Shown piece by piece: positions 16,290-23,985 of a stretch of 51,382 nt of DNA. The DNA is taken from assembly GCA_017883165.1 (NCBI GenBank), contig JADGOC010000011.1:1-51382 (forward strand), written 5' to 3'. Below the pieces are notes generated by a model. It searched no databases. It had not been told where the DNA came from and was given only the letters and a program-made list of their open reading frames with translations. Source of the DNA: Acidobacteriota bacterium. Lineage in GTDB: Bacteria; Acidobacteriota; Vicinamibacteria; Vicinamibacterales; CAVVIG01. The position numbers and the translations under genes are program-made. How positions within the stretch are numbered: the first letter of the stretch is position 1; each line of letters starts with the position of its first letter.

Positions 16290-17704
16290 GGATTCACCAT
16301 CTTGCCGGGATTCATTCTGTTGTCCGGATCGAGCGCGCGCTTGATCGTGCGCATGACGTCCAACGCGGCGCCGTGCTCGGCCTCGAGGAACTTCATCTTG
16401 CCGTAGCCGACGCCGTGCTCGCCGGAGCAGGTGCCCCCCATCGCGAGCGCCCGCACGACCATCCGCTCGTTGAGCCGGCTCGCTTCCTCGAGCTCGGCGG
16501 GCGCGGCGGGATCCAGCACGTAGATCAGATGAAAGTTGCCGTCGCCCGCATGGCCGACGAGCGTGATGGGAAAGGACGCGCCGGCGTTGTCGCGCGTGGT
16601 CTCGAGAATGCAGTCCCCGAGGCGCGAGATCGGCACGCAGACGTCGGTCGTCCACGGACGCGAGCCGGGGCGGAGCGCGATCGCCGCGTAGAGCGCGTCG
16701 TGGCGCGCCTGCCAGAGCCGCTCGCGATCCTCGAGCCGCGTCGCCCATTCGAAGCCGCGTCCGCCGCGATCGGCGGCCAGCGCCTGCACGGCTTCCGCCT
16801 GGTCGGCGACATGCCGCTCGCTGTCGCTGTGAAATTCGAAGAACAACGTCGGCGCGACGGCGTACTGGGTCTTCGAGTAGCGATTCACCGCGTCCATCTG
16901 CGTGTCGTCGAGGAGCTCCATGCGCGCCACCGGGACGCCGAGCTGAATCGTCGCGATCACGGTCTCGACCGCGCCCTGCATGGTCTCGAACGCACACACG
17001 GCGGCGGAGACCGCCTCCGGCAGCGGGTGCAGCCGCACGGTCACCTCGGTAATCACGCCGAGCGTGCCCTCGGATCCGACGAGCAGCCGCGTGAGGTCGT
17101 AGCCGGCCGACGATTTGCGCGCGCGCGTGCCCGTGCGAATGATCTGGCCGTCGGCGAGCACTACCGTCAGCCCCAGCACGTTCTCCCTCATCGTCCCGTA
17201 CCGGACGGCCGTGGTTCCCGACGCGCGCGTCGCCGCCATGCCGCCGATGGTGCAATCGGCGCCGGGATCGACCGGGAAGGTGAGTCCGGTATTGTGGAGC
17301 GCGTGGTTCAGCTGCAGGCGCGTGACGCCGGCTTCGACCGTCGCGTCGAGATCGTCGACGCCGACGCGCAGCACGTGGTTCATCTCGCGCAGATCGATCG
17401 TGATGCCGCCGTGGATCGCGTGGACGTGGCCTTCGAGCGACGTGCCGGCGCCAAACGGGACGACCGGCACGTGATGGGTCGCGCTGATCGCCATGATCGC
17501 GGCCACCTCGGCCGTCGTGTGCGGGAAGCAGACGATGTCGGGCAGCGCGGGGAGGTGGTAGGACTCGCCGTGGCTGTGATGATCGCGGACCGCCGGCGAT
17601 TCGCTGGCGCGCGCGCCCAGCAGATGGCGGAGCGCATCGGCCGCTTCGAGTGTGAGGACGCGCGCTGACGGCCCTGACGGTGAAGACGGCGAAGACATTC
17701 CCAT
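16286..17704 (-). CDS. FAD-linked oxidase, D-lactate/glycolate dehydrogenase type (GlcD/LDHD)
   Basis: A 472-residue flavoprotein of the vanillyl-alcohol-oxidase fold, similar to D-lactate dehydrogenase (cytochrome) and GlcD. The FAD domain shows VPVVPFGAGTSLEGHV, GADCTIGGMAATRASGTTAVRYGTMRENVLGL and LLVGSEGTLGVITEVTVRLHP. The C-terminal domain has the metal and substrate blocks VGHAGDGNFHLIY and GTCSGEHGVGYGKMKFLEAEHG, ending DPDNRMNPGKMVNP. It would oxidise a 2-hydroxy acid and pass electrons to cytochrome or quinone. A TTGTCA-18-TAGACT promoter candidate precedes it. It is coupled to the TraB gene by an ATGA overlap. Confidence 0.92.
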   Translation of the reverse strand: MGMSSPSSPSGPSARVLTLEAADALRHLLGARASESPAVRDHHSHGESYHLPALPDIVCFPHTTAEVAAIMAISATHHVPVVPFGAGTSLEGHVHAIHGGITIDLREMNHVLRVGVDDLDATVEAGVTRLQLNHALHNTGLTFPVDPGADCTIGGMAATRASGTTAVRYGTMRENVLGLTVVLADGQIIRTGTRARKSSAGYDLTRLLVGSEGTLGVITEVTVRLHPLPEAVSAAVCAFETMQGAVETVIATIQLGVPVARMELLDDTQMDAVNRYSKTQYAVAPTLFFEFHSDSERHVADQAEAVQALAADRGGRGFEWATRLEDRERLWQARHDALYAAIALRPGSRPWTTDVCVPISRLGDCILETTRDNAGASFPITLVGHAGDGNFHLIYVLDPAAPAELEEASRLNERMVVRALAMGGTCSGEHGVGYGKMKFLEAEHGAALDVMRTIKRALDPDNRMNPGKMVNP

Positions 17705-17706
17705 TC

Positions 17707-17736
17707 AGTCTACGGGCGGCGGCGCTATCATGACAA
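17707..17736 (-). promoter_or_regulatory. Promoter candidate TTGTCA-N18-TAGACT for the FAD oxidase operon
   Basis: On the minus strand TTGTCA (17736-17731) and TAGACT (17712-17707) are separated by 18 bases, and the ATG at 17704 follows after two bases. It overlaps the divergent promoter of the GH99-like gene. Confidence 0.4.
17726..17731 (+). promoter_or_regulatory. -10-like hexamer TATCAT of the GH99-like gene
   Basis: TATCAT ends twelve bases before the ATG at 17744 in the 39-base divergent region. Confidence 0.42.
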
Positions 17737-17743
17737 GAACGCC

Positions 17744-19126
17744 ATGTTCCTCACGCGCCGTGATTTCCTGGCGACCTTCGGTGCGGCCGGTCTCGGGCTC
17801 GCCGCCGGCGCGCGGGTGCCGGCGGCTGAACCTCTGCCGCTCGGGCGCGCCGCGCTGGGGTTTCCCGATCCCACGCGTCATTGGCACGGCGATTCGTCGG
17901 TGGGAGCGGCGCTGCGCGCGTATGGCGCACAGGTGCAGGCGCCCCGACGGTTGCCGCCCGGCGAGTCGCCGGCGATCGAGGTGCCGCCGTTGGCCGATCG
18001 ATTCCCCGATCTCGCGCGCCATTTCATCTTCGAGTACTACCCGTGGTACGCGACCGACCCGGTGCGGCATTGGGACCAGAACGATCGGCATCCGCCCGTC
18101 GACCTCGCGTCCAACTACATGCCGCAGCTCGGAGCGTACGATTCGCGATCGACCGCCGTGATGGAGCAGCACGCCAAGTGGATGGCGGGGATCGGCGCAG
18201 GGGCGATCAACGTGAGCTGGTGGGGCCGCGACAGCGACACCGATCGTCTCGTGCCGGCGCTGATGGACGTCATGTCGGCGCACGGCATCCACGTGACCTT
18301 TCATCTCGAACCGTACAGCGACGACCACGCCCTCAACTACGCGCGCGACATTCAGTATCTCGTGACGCAGTACGGCGACCGCCGGCGGTGGGATTGCTTT
18401 CTCCTGCTGGAGGATGCGGACGGCGCGATCGGTCCGGTCTTCAAGTCGTTCCGGACGATCCTGCCGCCGCAGATGACCGATTGCCACGGCGTCACCGCCG
18501 ACGTGCCCGATTATGCGGCCGACAGCGTGTGGCACGCGCAGACCGATCGTGTGCGCGCGCTGCTCGCGGCCGATTTCGATCGCGTGACGCTCCTCGCCGA
18601 TTCGCTCGCGGTGGCGCGGACGCAGGCCGGCGGGTTCGACGGCATCGCGATCTACGACAACTTCGTCGAGCCCGACACCTGGCGCGCGCACGCGCAGGAG
18701 TGCACGTTGCGCAACCTCGTGTTCTCGTTCAACGTCAATCCGGGGTACGACAGCATCGCGCTCCGGCAGGTCGATCCCGGCTCGTGTTACAGCCCTCCGA
18801 CGTTCGAGCCGGGCGGCGGCACCTACGACTGGGCGCGAGCGTCCGGACGCGAGGCGGCCGCGGCGGCGAGCGTGAGCCGGATCACCGAGTCGTTCCGCTC
18901 GACGCTCGCGCTGCAGAGCGACGCCTCGCTCGCCAACGTCAGGCGCGGCTTCTTCCTCACCTACCTCACGTCATTCAACGAGTGGCACGAGGGGCACCAG
19001 TTCGAGCCGATGAAGGACCGTACCGCGCTGACGCCCGAGGAACTGGCGATCGGGTATCACAATCCGGACACCGGCGCCTACCGGCTCGCCACGCTCCGCT
19101 CGCTGCTGGCCGGCGTCCTCGCCTAG
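17744..19126 (+). CDS. TAT-exported GH99-like glycoside hydrolase
   Basis: A 460-residue protein similar to the GH99 (endo-alpha-mannosidase) and related GH71-like TIM-barrel hydrolases. A twin-arginine signal is obvious: TRRDFLATFGAAGLGLAAGA at residues 4-23 with R5-R6, so the protein should be folded before export. Barrel blocks are FIFEYYPWYATDPVRHWD, GIGAGAINVSWWGRDSDTD, HVTFHLEPYSD, FDGIAIYDNFVEP and FLTYLTSFNEWHEGHQFEPMKD; the last matches the conserved FNEWHEGxQxEP of GH99. It would cleave alpha-mannosyl-type or related glycans in the periplasm; the substrate is uncertain. Codon use is like its neighbours. Confidence 0.85.
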   Translation: MFLTRRDFLATFGAAGLGLAAGARVPAAEPLPLGRAALGFPDPTRHWHGDSSVGAALRAYGAQVQAPRRLPPGESPAIEVPPLADRFPDLARHFIFEYYPWYATDPVRHWDQNDRHPPVDLASNYMPQLGAYDSRSTAVMEQHAKWMAGIGAGAINVSWWGRDSDTDRLVPALMDVMSAHGIHVTFHLEPYSDDHALNYARDIQYLVTQYGDRRRWDCFLLLEDADGAIGPVFKSFRTILPPQMTDCHGVTADVPDYAADSVWHAQTDRVRALLAADFDRVTLLADSLAVARTQAGGFDGIAIYDNFVEPDTWRAHAQECTLRNLVFSFNVNPGYDSIALRQVDPGSCYSPPTFEPGGGTYDWARASGREAAAAASVSRITESFRSTLALQSDASLANVRRGFFLTYLTSFNEWHEGHQFEPMKDRTALTPEELAIGYHNPDTGAYRLATLRSLLAGVLA

Positions 19127-19161
19127 CGGCGGCCGCGCCGGCTATTGGTGGGCACGGGCCG

Positions 19162-19473
19162 TCATTGGAGGCTCGCCGGGAAGTCGGTGAACGATCGCTG
19201 GATGCGGCGCTCGAACGCCGCGTCGAAGTTCGCGCCTTCGCCGAGCACCGCGCATCGGCACGCGAATGGTGCCGTCGTAGGCGCCGACCGCCCATCCATT
19301 GGCGGTCGTCAGCGCCTGGTGGCGGCGTCGGCAACGGTGATGACGACACCTGGAAGATAAACGGCGCCGTTCTGCGTCGTGATGGCCCCGTGCAGGCCGG
19401 CGGCTGGACGTGCGGCGGACGCCTGTGCGGGCACCCCGTTCAGTGCCGACAGGACCAGAAGAAACTGAAGCAT
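19162..19473 (-). pseudogene. Frame-disrupted remnant: exported Ig/CarboxypepD-like start joined to peptidase-MA-like fragment
   Basis: This fills most of the 345-base gap between the GH99-like and phosphotransferase genes. Reading the minus strand from 19473, a signal peptide and a carboxypeptidase-regulatory-like start (MLQFLLVLSALNG, then GAVYLPGVVITVADAATRR) run into a stop. A second frame continues QALTTANGWAVGAYDGTIRV and PMRGA; the third continues VLGEGANFDAAFERR and IQRSFTDFPASLQ, then stops at 19162. The middle piece resembles the 'AYDGxIRVPxRGA' strand of peptidase-MA proteins; the place of the HExxH zinc motif reads RRIQR. Codon use is gene-like in all three pieces. Either decayed DNA or two sequencing errors. 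Confidence 0.5.
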
Positions 19474-20377
19474 GCGAATCAAGAGTACACTGCTGCACTC
19501 ATTCACTGTGACGCTCTCAAACGGCCCATCGGTTCTTCAACAGGCGCTCGCCTTCAAGGCTTACGAAATCGAAGAGCTGGCGGATGTGTATTTCTTTCGT
19601 CCGCTCGGGGCGATCATCGCCCACACGGCTCGATGGGTTGGCCTGACGCCGACGCACCTCACCATCCTCGGCGGAGCGAGTGGCGTGGTGGGCGGGGCAC
19701 TCCTGTACGACGCACGGCTTGGCCTGCTGGCCTTCGCGCTGCTCATCCTTCACGGCATCTTTGACTCGTCCGATGGGCAGCTCGCGCGGTTGACGGGACA
19801 TTCGACCGAGTTCGGCCGTTTGCTCGACGGTTTGTCCGGCTACGCGACGTACGCGGCGGTGTATACGGCGATTGTCGCCGGCGTCATCCGGGACGGCGGC
19901 AGCCCGCTGATCATTCTGTGGGCGGTGCTGGCGGCCTTCGCCAACGCGGCGCACGCCCAGATGTACGATTATCACCGGACGTCGTACGCGACGATTGCGA
20001 TCAAAGGTATCGCGCCGTGCGGCGCCGATCTGCCGGTGGGGCCGGCGTGGGCCAACTGGCTGATGGGTCTGTACCAACGGCTGCAACGGCGGTTGATCGG
20101 TCTGCACGGGGACGTCGAGGCCGCGATCGCGGCCCGCTCGCATCAAGAAACCGTGAGTGACGCGGATCGATCGCGCTACCGCCGGTTGTTCTACTGGCCG
20201 GTGCGCGGCTGGAATGTGCTCGGCGACAACACGCGCTTTTACGCGATCGGCCTGCTCGCCTGGACCCACCACCTCGAGTGGTTCTTCGCGTTCATCCTCG
20301 TGCCGATGAACCTCGCGCTGGCGGCGCTGTGGCTGTGGCAGTGGCGCGTCGATCGCAATTTCCTTTCACGTCCGTAG
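19472..20377 (+). CDS. CDP-alcohol phosphotransferase family protein, altered active site
   Basis: A 301-residue membrane protein of the CDP-alcohol phosphatidyltransferase family, which transfers a phospho-alcohol from a CDP-alcohol to a second alcohol at the inner membrane. The signature is at residues 98-123: D98-S-S-D101-G-Q-L-A-R106, G115, D119, but the fourth catalytic Asp is Gly123 (LLDGLSGY). Five or six hydrophobic segments follow the pattern of the family. ATG 19472 shares CATG with the opposite remnant; GTG 19508 would give a family-like N-terminus (EIEELADVYFFRPLG follows) and cannot be excluded. It heads the head-group operon but is separated from it by a hairpin. Confidence 0.85.
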   Translation: MRIKSTLLHSFTVTLSNGPSVLQQALAFKAYEIEELADVYFFRPLGAIIAHTARWVGLTPTHLTILGGASGVVGGALLYDARLGLLAFALLILHGIFDSSDGQLARLTGHSTEFGRLLDGLSGYATYAAVYTAIVAGVIRDGGSPLIILWAVLAAFANAAHAQMYDYHRTSYATIAIKGIAPCGADLPVGPAWANWLMGLYQRLQRRLIGLHGDVEAAIAARSHQETVSDADRSRYRRLFYWPVRGWNVLGDNTRFYAIGLLAWTHHLEWFFAFILVPMNLALAALWLWQWRVDRNFLSRP

Positions 20378-20378
20378 T

Positions 20379-20400
20379 GTCCGCCTTCAGGCGGGCCTTT
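20379..20400 (+). terminator. Hairpin with short T-run after the phosphotransferase gene
   Basis: GTCCGCC and GGCGGGC pair (seven pairs, one G-T) around a TTCA loop at 20379-20396, followed by CTTT. It starts two bases after the stop codon. The T-run is short, so it may be a weak terminator or a REP-like element related to the palindrome in the flippase gene. Confidence 0.45.
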
Positions 20401-20426
20401 CCGCTGTGATACGCTGAACCGGAGAG

Positions 20427-21125
20427 ATGATTCGAGCCCTGCTTTTCGACATGGGCGGCACGCTCGACGGCGACGGTCTGCATTGGCTGGATCGCTTTGT
20501 CGAGCTATACGCGGCCGCCGGCGTGCGGCTGCCGCGCGAGGTGCTCCGTGCCGCCTTCGATCACGCCGAAGCGCTCTCGGCCAGCGACGACGTCATGGCC
20601 ACGGCCTCGCTCGACCAGATGATCGAGCGCCACGTCGGCTGGCAGCTCGCGCACATGCATGCCAGTGGGGACCACGCGCTGCGCCGCCGTCTGGTCGACG
20701 GGTTCGTGGCGCCGGTTCGCGCCGTCGCCGCCGACAACGTCCGCCTGCTCGCCGATTTGTCCGCGCGAGGGCTGCGCCTGGGCGTCGTCTCGAACGGCTG
20801 CGGCAATGTCGATGTTCTCTGCGCCGAGCTCGGCTACGCGCCGTATCTCTCGGTCGTCGTCGACTCGCGCCGTGCCGGCCTGTACAAACCCGATCCCGCG
20901 ATCTTCATCTACGCCGCGGCGAAGATGGAGCGGCGCCCGTCGAACGTGATGATGGTCGGCGATTCCTTCGATCGCGACGTCCGGCCGGCCAAGAGCATCG
21001 GCATGATGACCGCCTGGCTGGAAGGCCCCGCGCCGCGCACCTGTCCGGATCCGTCGCTGGCGGATGTCCGGTTGCGCCACCTGGCCGAGCTGCCCGCGAT
21101 GCTCGAAATGCGAGCGTCCGCGTGA
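20427..21125 (+). CDS. HAD-superfamily hydrolase
   Basis: A 232-residue haloacid-dehalogenase-superfamily protein, cytoplasmic, with C1-type cap. Motif I is LLFDMGGTLDG with nucleophile D8, but the acid/base Asp two residues later is Gly10, as in the 'DxGGTL' subgroup. Motif II is GVVSNGCGN, motif III the Lys of GLYKPDPAIF, motif IV MMVGDSFDRDV. Members may be phosphatases of sugar or polyol phosphates; the altered motif makes the activity uncertain. GGAGAG abuts the ATG. GTGA overlap couples it to the nucleotidyltransferase gene, so it probably acts on the same polyol phosphate or nucleotide. Confidence 0.87.
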   Translation: MIRALLFDMGGTLDGDGLHWLDRFVELYAAAGVRLPREVLRAAFDHAEALSASDDVMATASLDQMIERHVGWQLAHMHASGDHALRRRLVDGFVAPVRAVAADNVRLLADLSARGLRLGVVSNGCGNVDVLCAELGYAPYLSVVVDSRRAGLYKPDPAIFIYAAAKMERRPSNVMMVGDSFDRDVRPAKSIGMMTAWLEGPAPRTCPDPSLADVRLRHLAELPAMLEMRASA

Positions 21126-21844
21126 GCCTTCGTGCCGGCGTCATCGCCGCTGGCCGTGGCGATCGCTTGCGCGGCGCCGCGCAGACGCTCAAGCCGCTCG
21201 TGCGCATCGGCGGACGGACGCTCGTCGAGCGGGTGCTCACCTCGATCGGCGAGGCCGGCCCCTCGGAGGTCGTCCTCATCATCAACGAGGCATCGACCGA
21301 AGTACGCGATCACGTCTCGTCGCGCGGATGGCCCTTCGAGCTGCGATGGATCGTCGAGACGACCCCTACGTCGATGCACAGCTTCCTGCGCGTGGTCGAA
21401 ACGCTGGCGCACACCGGCGATCCCGGGCCGTTTCTGATTTCCACGGTCGACACGGTCGCGCCGGCCGGCGCGTACGCGCGCTTCATCAATGAGGCGCGGC
21501 GTCGCGACGCGGCCGTCACGCTGGCGCTGACCGCACCGGCCTCCGACGAGAAGCCGCTGTCGGTAAGGCTCGATCGGCTCGACGGCCGAACGGTGACGGC
21601 GATCGGCGATGCCGCGGCGCCATCCGAATACGCCACCGCCGGTTACTACGCGGTGCGGCCGTCGATCCTGCAGGAAGCCGATGAGGCGCGGCGAGACGGG
21701 CTCGGCGCGTTGCGCGTCTTCCTCGCCAGGTTGCTGGCGCGCGGGTATCGGCTCGACGGCATCCCCTCGCCTGACTCGATCGACGTCGATCGTCCGCCCG
21801 ACGTCGAAGCGGCGGAAGCGTTTCTCCGGCGGGCGAGCCTGTGA
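21122..21844 (+). CDS. Nucleotidyltransferase (sugar/polyol-phosphate type)
   Basis: A 240-residue nucleotidyltransferase with the GT-A-like fold of sugar-phosphate cytidylyl- or uridylyltransferases. The nucleotide loop is AGVIAAGRGDRL (G11-R-G-D-R15-L), K24 in LKPLVRIGGRTLVERVL binds phosphate, and FLISTVDTVAPAGAY carries the metal-binding Asp region. The C-terminus ends PSPDSIDVDRPPDVEAAEAFL, like the 'xDVDxPxD' motif of cytidylyl transferases acting on polyol phosphates. It would activate a polyol or sugar phosphate as a CDP or other NDP derivative. GTG start; GTGA overlaps on both sides tie it to the HAD and ATP-grasp genes. Confidence 0.87.
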   Translation: MSLRAGVIAAGRGDRLRGAAQTLKPLVRIGGRTLVERVLTSIGEAGPSEVVLIINEASTEVRDHVSSRGWPFELRWIVETTPTSMHSFLRVVETLAHTGDPGPFLISTVDTVAPAGAYARFINEARRRDAAVTLALTAPASDEKPLSVRLDRLDGRTVTAIGDAAAPSEYATAGYYAVRPSILQEADEARRDGLGALRVFLARLLARGYRLDGIPSPDSIDVDRPPDVEAAEAFLRRASL

Positions 21845-22692
21845 CCCGGCTCCTCGGGATTTACCGCGAGAAGGAATGCTCGCCCGGCCGCCATCAGTCC
21901 AACGATGCGCGGCTGCTCGAACAGGTCGCCGACAGCCTGCGCGAACGCGGCTTCAGCATCGAGCTGTCGACGCTCGAGCAGGCGCGCACGCGCGGCGTGG
22001 ATGCGGCGCTGGTGTTCTCGATGTGCCAGGGCCGTGCGGCGCTGGAGCTTCTGGCCGGCTGGGAACGCGACGGCATCCACATCGTCAACAGCCCGATCGC
22101 GGCGCGCAACACGCACCGCGATCGGCTGCCCGATCTGATGTTGCGGGCCGGCGTGTCGTTTCCGGCGACGCAGATCATCTCGACCTCCGGCCCCGCGGCG
22201 CCGCACGCCGCGGTGGAAGAGGGCATCTGGCTGAAGCGCGGCGACGTCCATGCGTCGGTGAGCGCCGACGTGCAGCGGGTCGATTCGCTCGCCGCGTTCG
22301 AGGCGGGGCGCGCCGAGTTCGCGTCGCGCGGCATCGGCGCCGCCGCCGTGCAGGCGCACCGCGCCGGCGACGAGATCAAGTTTTACGGCGTGGCCGGCGA
22401 CGAGTTCTTCCACTGGTTCTATTCCGGACACTCGAGCGGCTACGTGTTCGAGCCGTCCGCGCTGCCGCGTCTGGCCGCGCGCGCCGCGGCCGCCGCGGGT
22501 CTCGACATCTACGGAGGCGACGTGATCGTGTCGCCCTCCGGCGAGCTGACGCTCATCGATCTCAATGACTGGCCGTCGTTCGCGCCGTGCCGCGAGCGGG
22601 CCGCCGATGCGATAGCCGATTACCTGACGAGGCGTGTGCATGCTGCCTGGAACCCAGGCCTGGTCTCGAGCGCGAACGAAAGCGCTCTTTGA
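21841..22692 (+). CDS. ATP-grasp enzyme, inositol-phosphate-kinase/RimK-like
   Basis: A 283-residue protein with the features of the ATP-grasp fold. Blocks seen are GIYREKECSPGRHQSNDARLL at the start, HIVNSPIAARNTHRDRLPDLML, the ATP-lysine strand EEGIWLKRGDVHA, and the metal-binding end GGDVIVSPSGELTLIDLNDWPSFAPCRERAADAIADYL, where D-L-N-D-W-P-S-F replaces the usual DINxFPG. This pattern is nearest to inositol-phosphate kinase (ITPK1)-like and RimK-like proteins. It may phosphorylate a polyol or ligate an amino acid; which cannot be told. GTG start, coupled by GTGA to the nucleotidyltransferase, and overlapped by the aminotransferase. Confidence 0.78.
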   Translation: MTRLLGIYREKECSPGRHQSNDARLLEQVADSLRERGFSIELSTLEQARTRGVDAALVFSMCQGRAALELLAGWERDGIHIVNSPIAARNTHRDRLPDLMLRAGVSFPATQIISTSGPAAPHAAVEEGIWLKRGDVHASVSADVQRVDSLAAFEAGRAEFASRGIGAAAVQAHRAGDEIKFYGVAGDEFFHWFYSGHSSGYVFEPSALPRLAARAAAAAGLDIYGGDVIVSPSGELTLIDLNDWPSFAPCRERAADAIADYLTRRVHAAWNPGLVSSANESAL

Positions 22693-23959
22693 CGACGAAC
22701 AGGCATTCATCGCTCCGGGCTTGCAGACGATCGCGCTGCTCTCGGAGCTGGCGATCGAGCGCGGCCGCGGCGCGACGCTCACCGATTTCGACGGCCGGAC
22801 CTACTTAGACCTCAACGCCGGCGTGTCGGTGGCCAGCCTTGGCCATTGCCACCCGCGGTACGTCAGCGCGCTCACCGCGCAGCTCGAAGCGGTGACCGTC
22901 GGCAGCTTCACCTCGCGCGCGCGAGCCGAGCTCGTCCGGCTCATCGCCGAGCTCGCCCCCGGCCGTCTCACCCGCTCGCAGTTCTTCAGCGGCGGCGCCG
23001 AAGCGGTCGAAGCGGCCATCCGCCTGGCGCGCTCGTATACCAAGCGCACCGACATCATCGGCTTCAGCGGCGGCTTTCACGGCAAGACGGCGGGAGTGCT
23101 GCCGCTGTCCGACGTCGCCTGGAAGCAGGCCGTCGGTCCGCTGCCGACGGGGTATCACATCGCGCCGTACGCCGATCCGACGCGCTTTGCCGGCAGCGAG
23201 GCCGAATGCGCCGACGCCGCGATCGCCGCGCTGCGCGCCCTGATCGAACAGCAGGCGAACGGTCGGCCCGCGGCGATCATCATGGAGCCGATCCAGGGGA
23301 CGGCCGGCAACATCGTGCCTCCGAGAGGATTCCTCGCGCGCGTCGGCGAGGTCGCGCACGAGTACGGCGCGCTCCTCATCGCCGACGAGATGATCACCGG
23401 CTTCGGCCGCACCGGTGTGATGTTCGGCTGCAACCACGACCAGGTGACGCCCGACATCATGACGATGGGGAAGGGGATGGGGGGCGGGTTTCCGGTCAGT
23501 GCTCTGATCTCCACCGACGAGATCGTCGCGGCGGAACCGTTCTCGCTGCCGAGCGCGTCCTCGTCGAGCTACGGCGGCAACCCCCTGGCGTCGGCGGCGG
23601 CGCTCGTGACGATTCAGACGATCGTGGCCGAGGGGCTGGTCGAGAACGCGGCGCGCGTGGGCGGGCTCTTCATCGACGGCCTCACGCGGATCGCCGAGCG
23701 CCGGCGATCGATCGCGAACGTTCGCGGGCGCGGACTGCTCATCGGATTCGATCTCGTGTCGGATCCCGAGCGCAAGACGCCGCTGCCCAAGGATGCCTGC
23801 GTGCGTTTCTTCAAGGACTGTCTTGCCGAAGGCGTGATTGCGATGAGCTACACGCCGCGGGTGCGGATCCATCCGCCGCTCGTGCTGACGGCCGACGAAG
23901 CGACCGACGCGCTGGCGGTCCTCGATGCCGCGCTGGGACGTCTGGACGGTCGACCGTAG
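22640..23959 (+). CDS. Class III PLP-dependent aminotransferase
   Basis: A 439-residue pyridoxal-phosphate enzyme of the class III (acetylornithine/4-aminobutyrate) group. Blocks are DFDGRTYLDLNAGVSVASLGHCHPRYV, FFSGGAEAVEAAIRLAR, GFSGGFHGKT, IIMEPIQGTAGNIVPPRGFLARV, LLIADEMITGFGRTG with the PLP-ring Asp, and TMGKGMGGGFP with the Schiff-base Lys278, then SSSSYGGNPLASAAAL. It would swap a keto and an amino group, likely on a keto-polyol made by the neighbouring dehydrogenase. The ATG at 22640 is used; a GTG six bases earlier is possible. It overlaps the ATP-grasp gene by 53 bases. Confidence 0.9.
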   Translation: MLPGTQAWSRARTKALFDDEQAFIAPGLQTIALLSELAIERGRGATLTDFDGRTYLDLNAGVSVASLGHCHPRYVSALTAQLEAVTVGSFTSRARAELVRLIAELAPGRLTRSQFFSGGAEAVEAAIRLARSYTKRTDIIGFSGGFHGKTAGVLPLSDVAWKQAVGPLPTGYHIAPYADPTRFAGSEAECADAAIAALRALIEQQANGRPAAIIMEPIQGTAGNIVPPRGFLARVGEVAHEYGALLIADEMITGFGRTGVMFGCNHDQVTPDIMTMGKGMGGGFPVSALISTDEIVAAEPFSLPSASSSSYGGNPLASAAALVTIQTIVAEGLVENAARVGGLFIDGLTRIAERRRSIANVRGRGLLIGFDLVSDPERKTPLPKDACVRFFKDCLAEGVIAMSYTPRVRIHPPLVLTADEATDALAVLDAALGRLDGRP

Positions 23960-23985
23960 TGCCCGGCCACAGCCGGACCGGGCCG

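Noticed and set aside
15381-17255. A 624-residue open frame on the minus strand
   Set aside because: Only its last 302 residues (from 16289) are a real TraB protein; the first part is the wrong frame of the flavin oxidase gene, which has clear domains.
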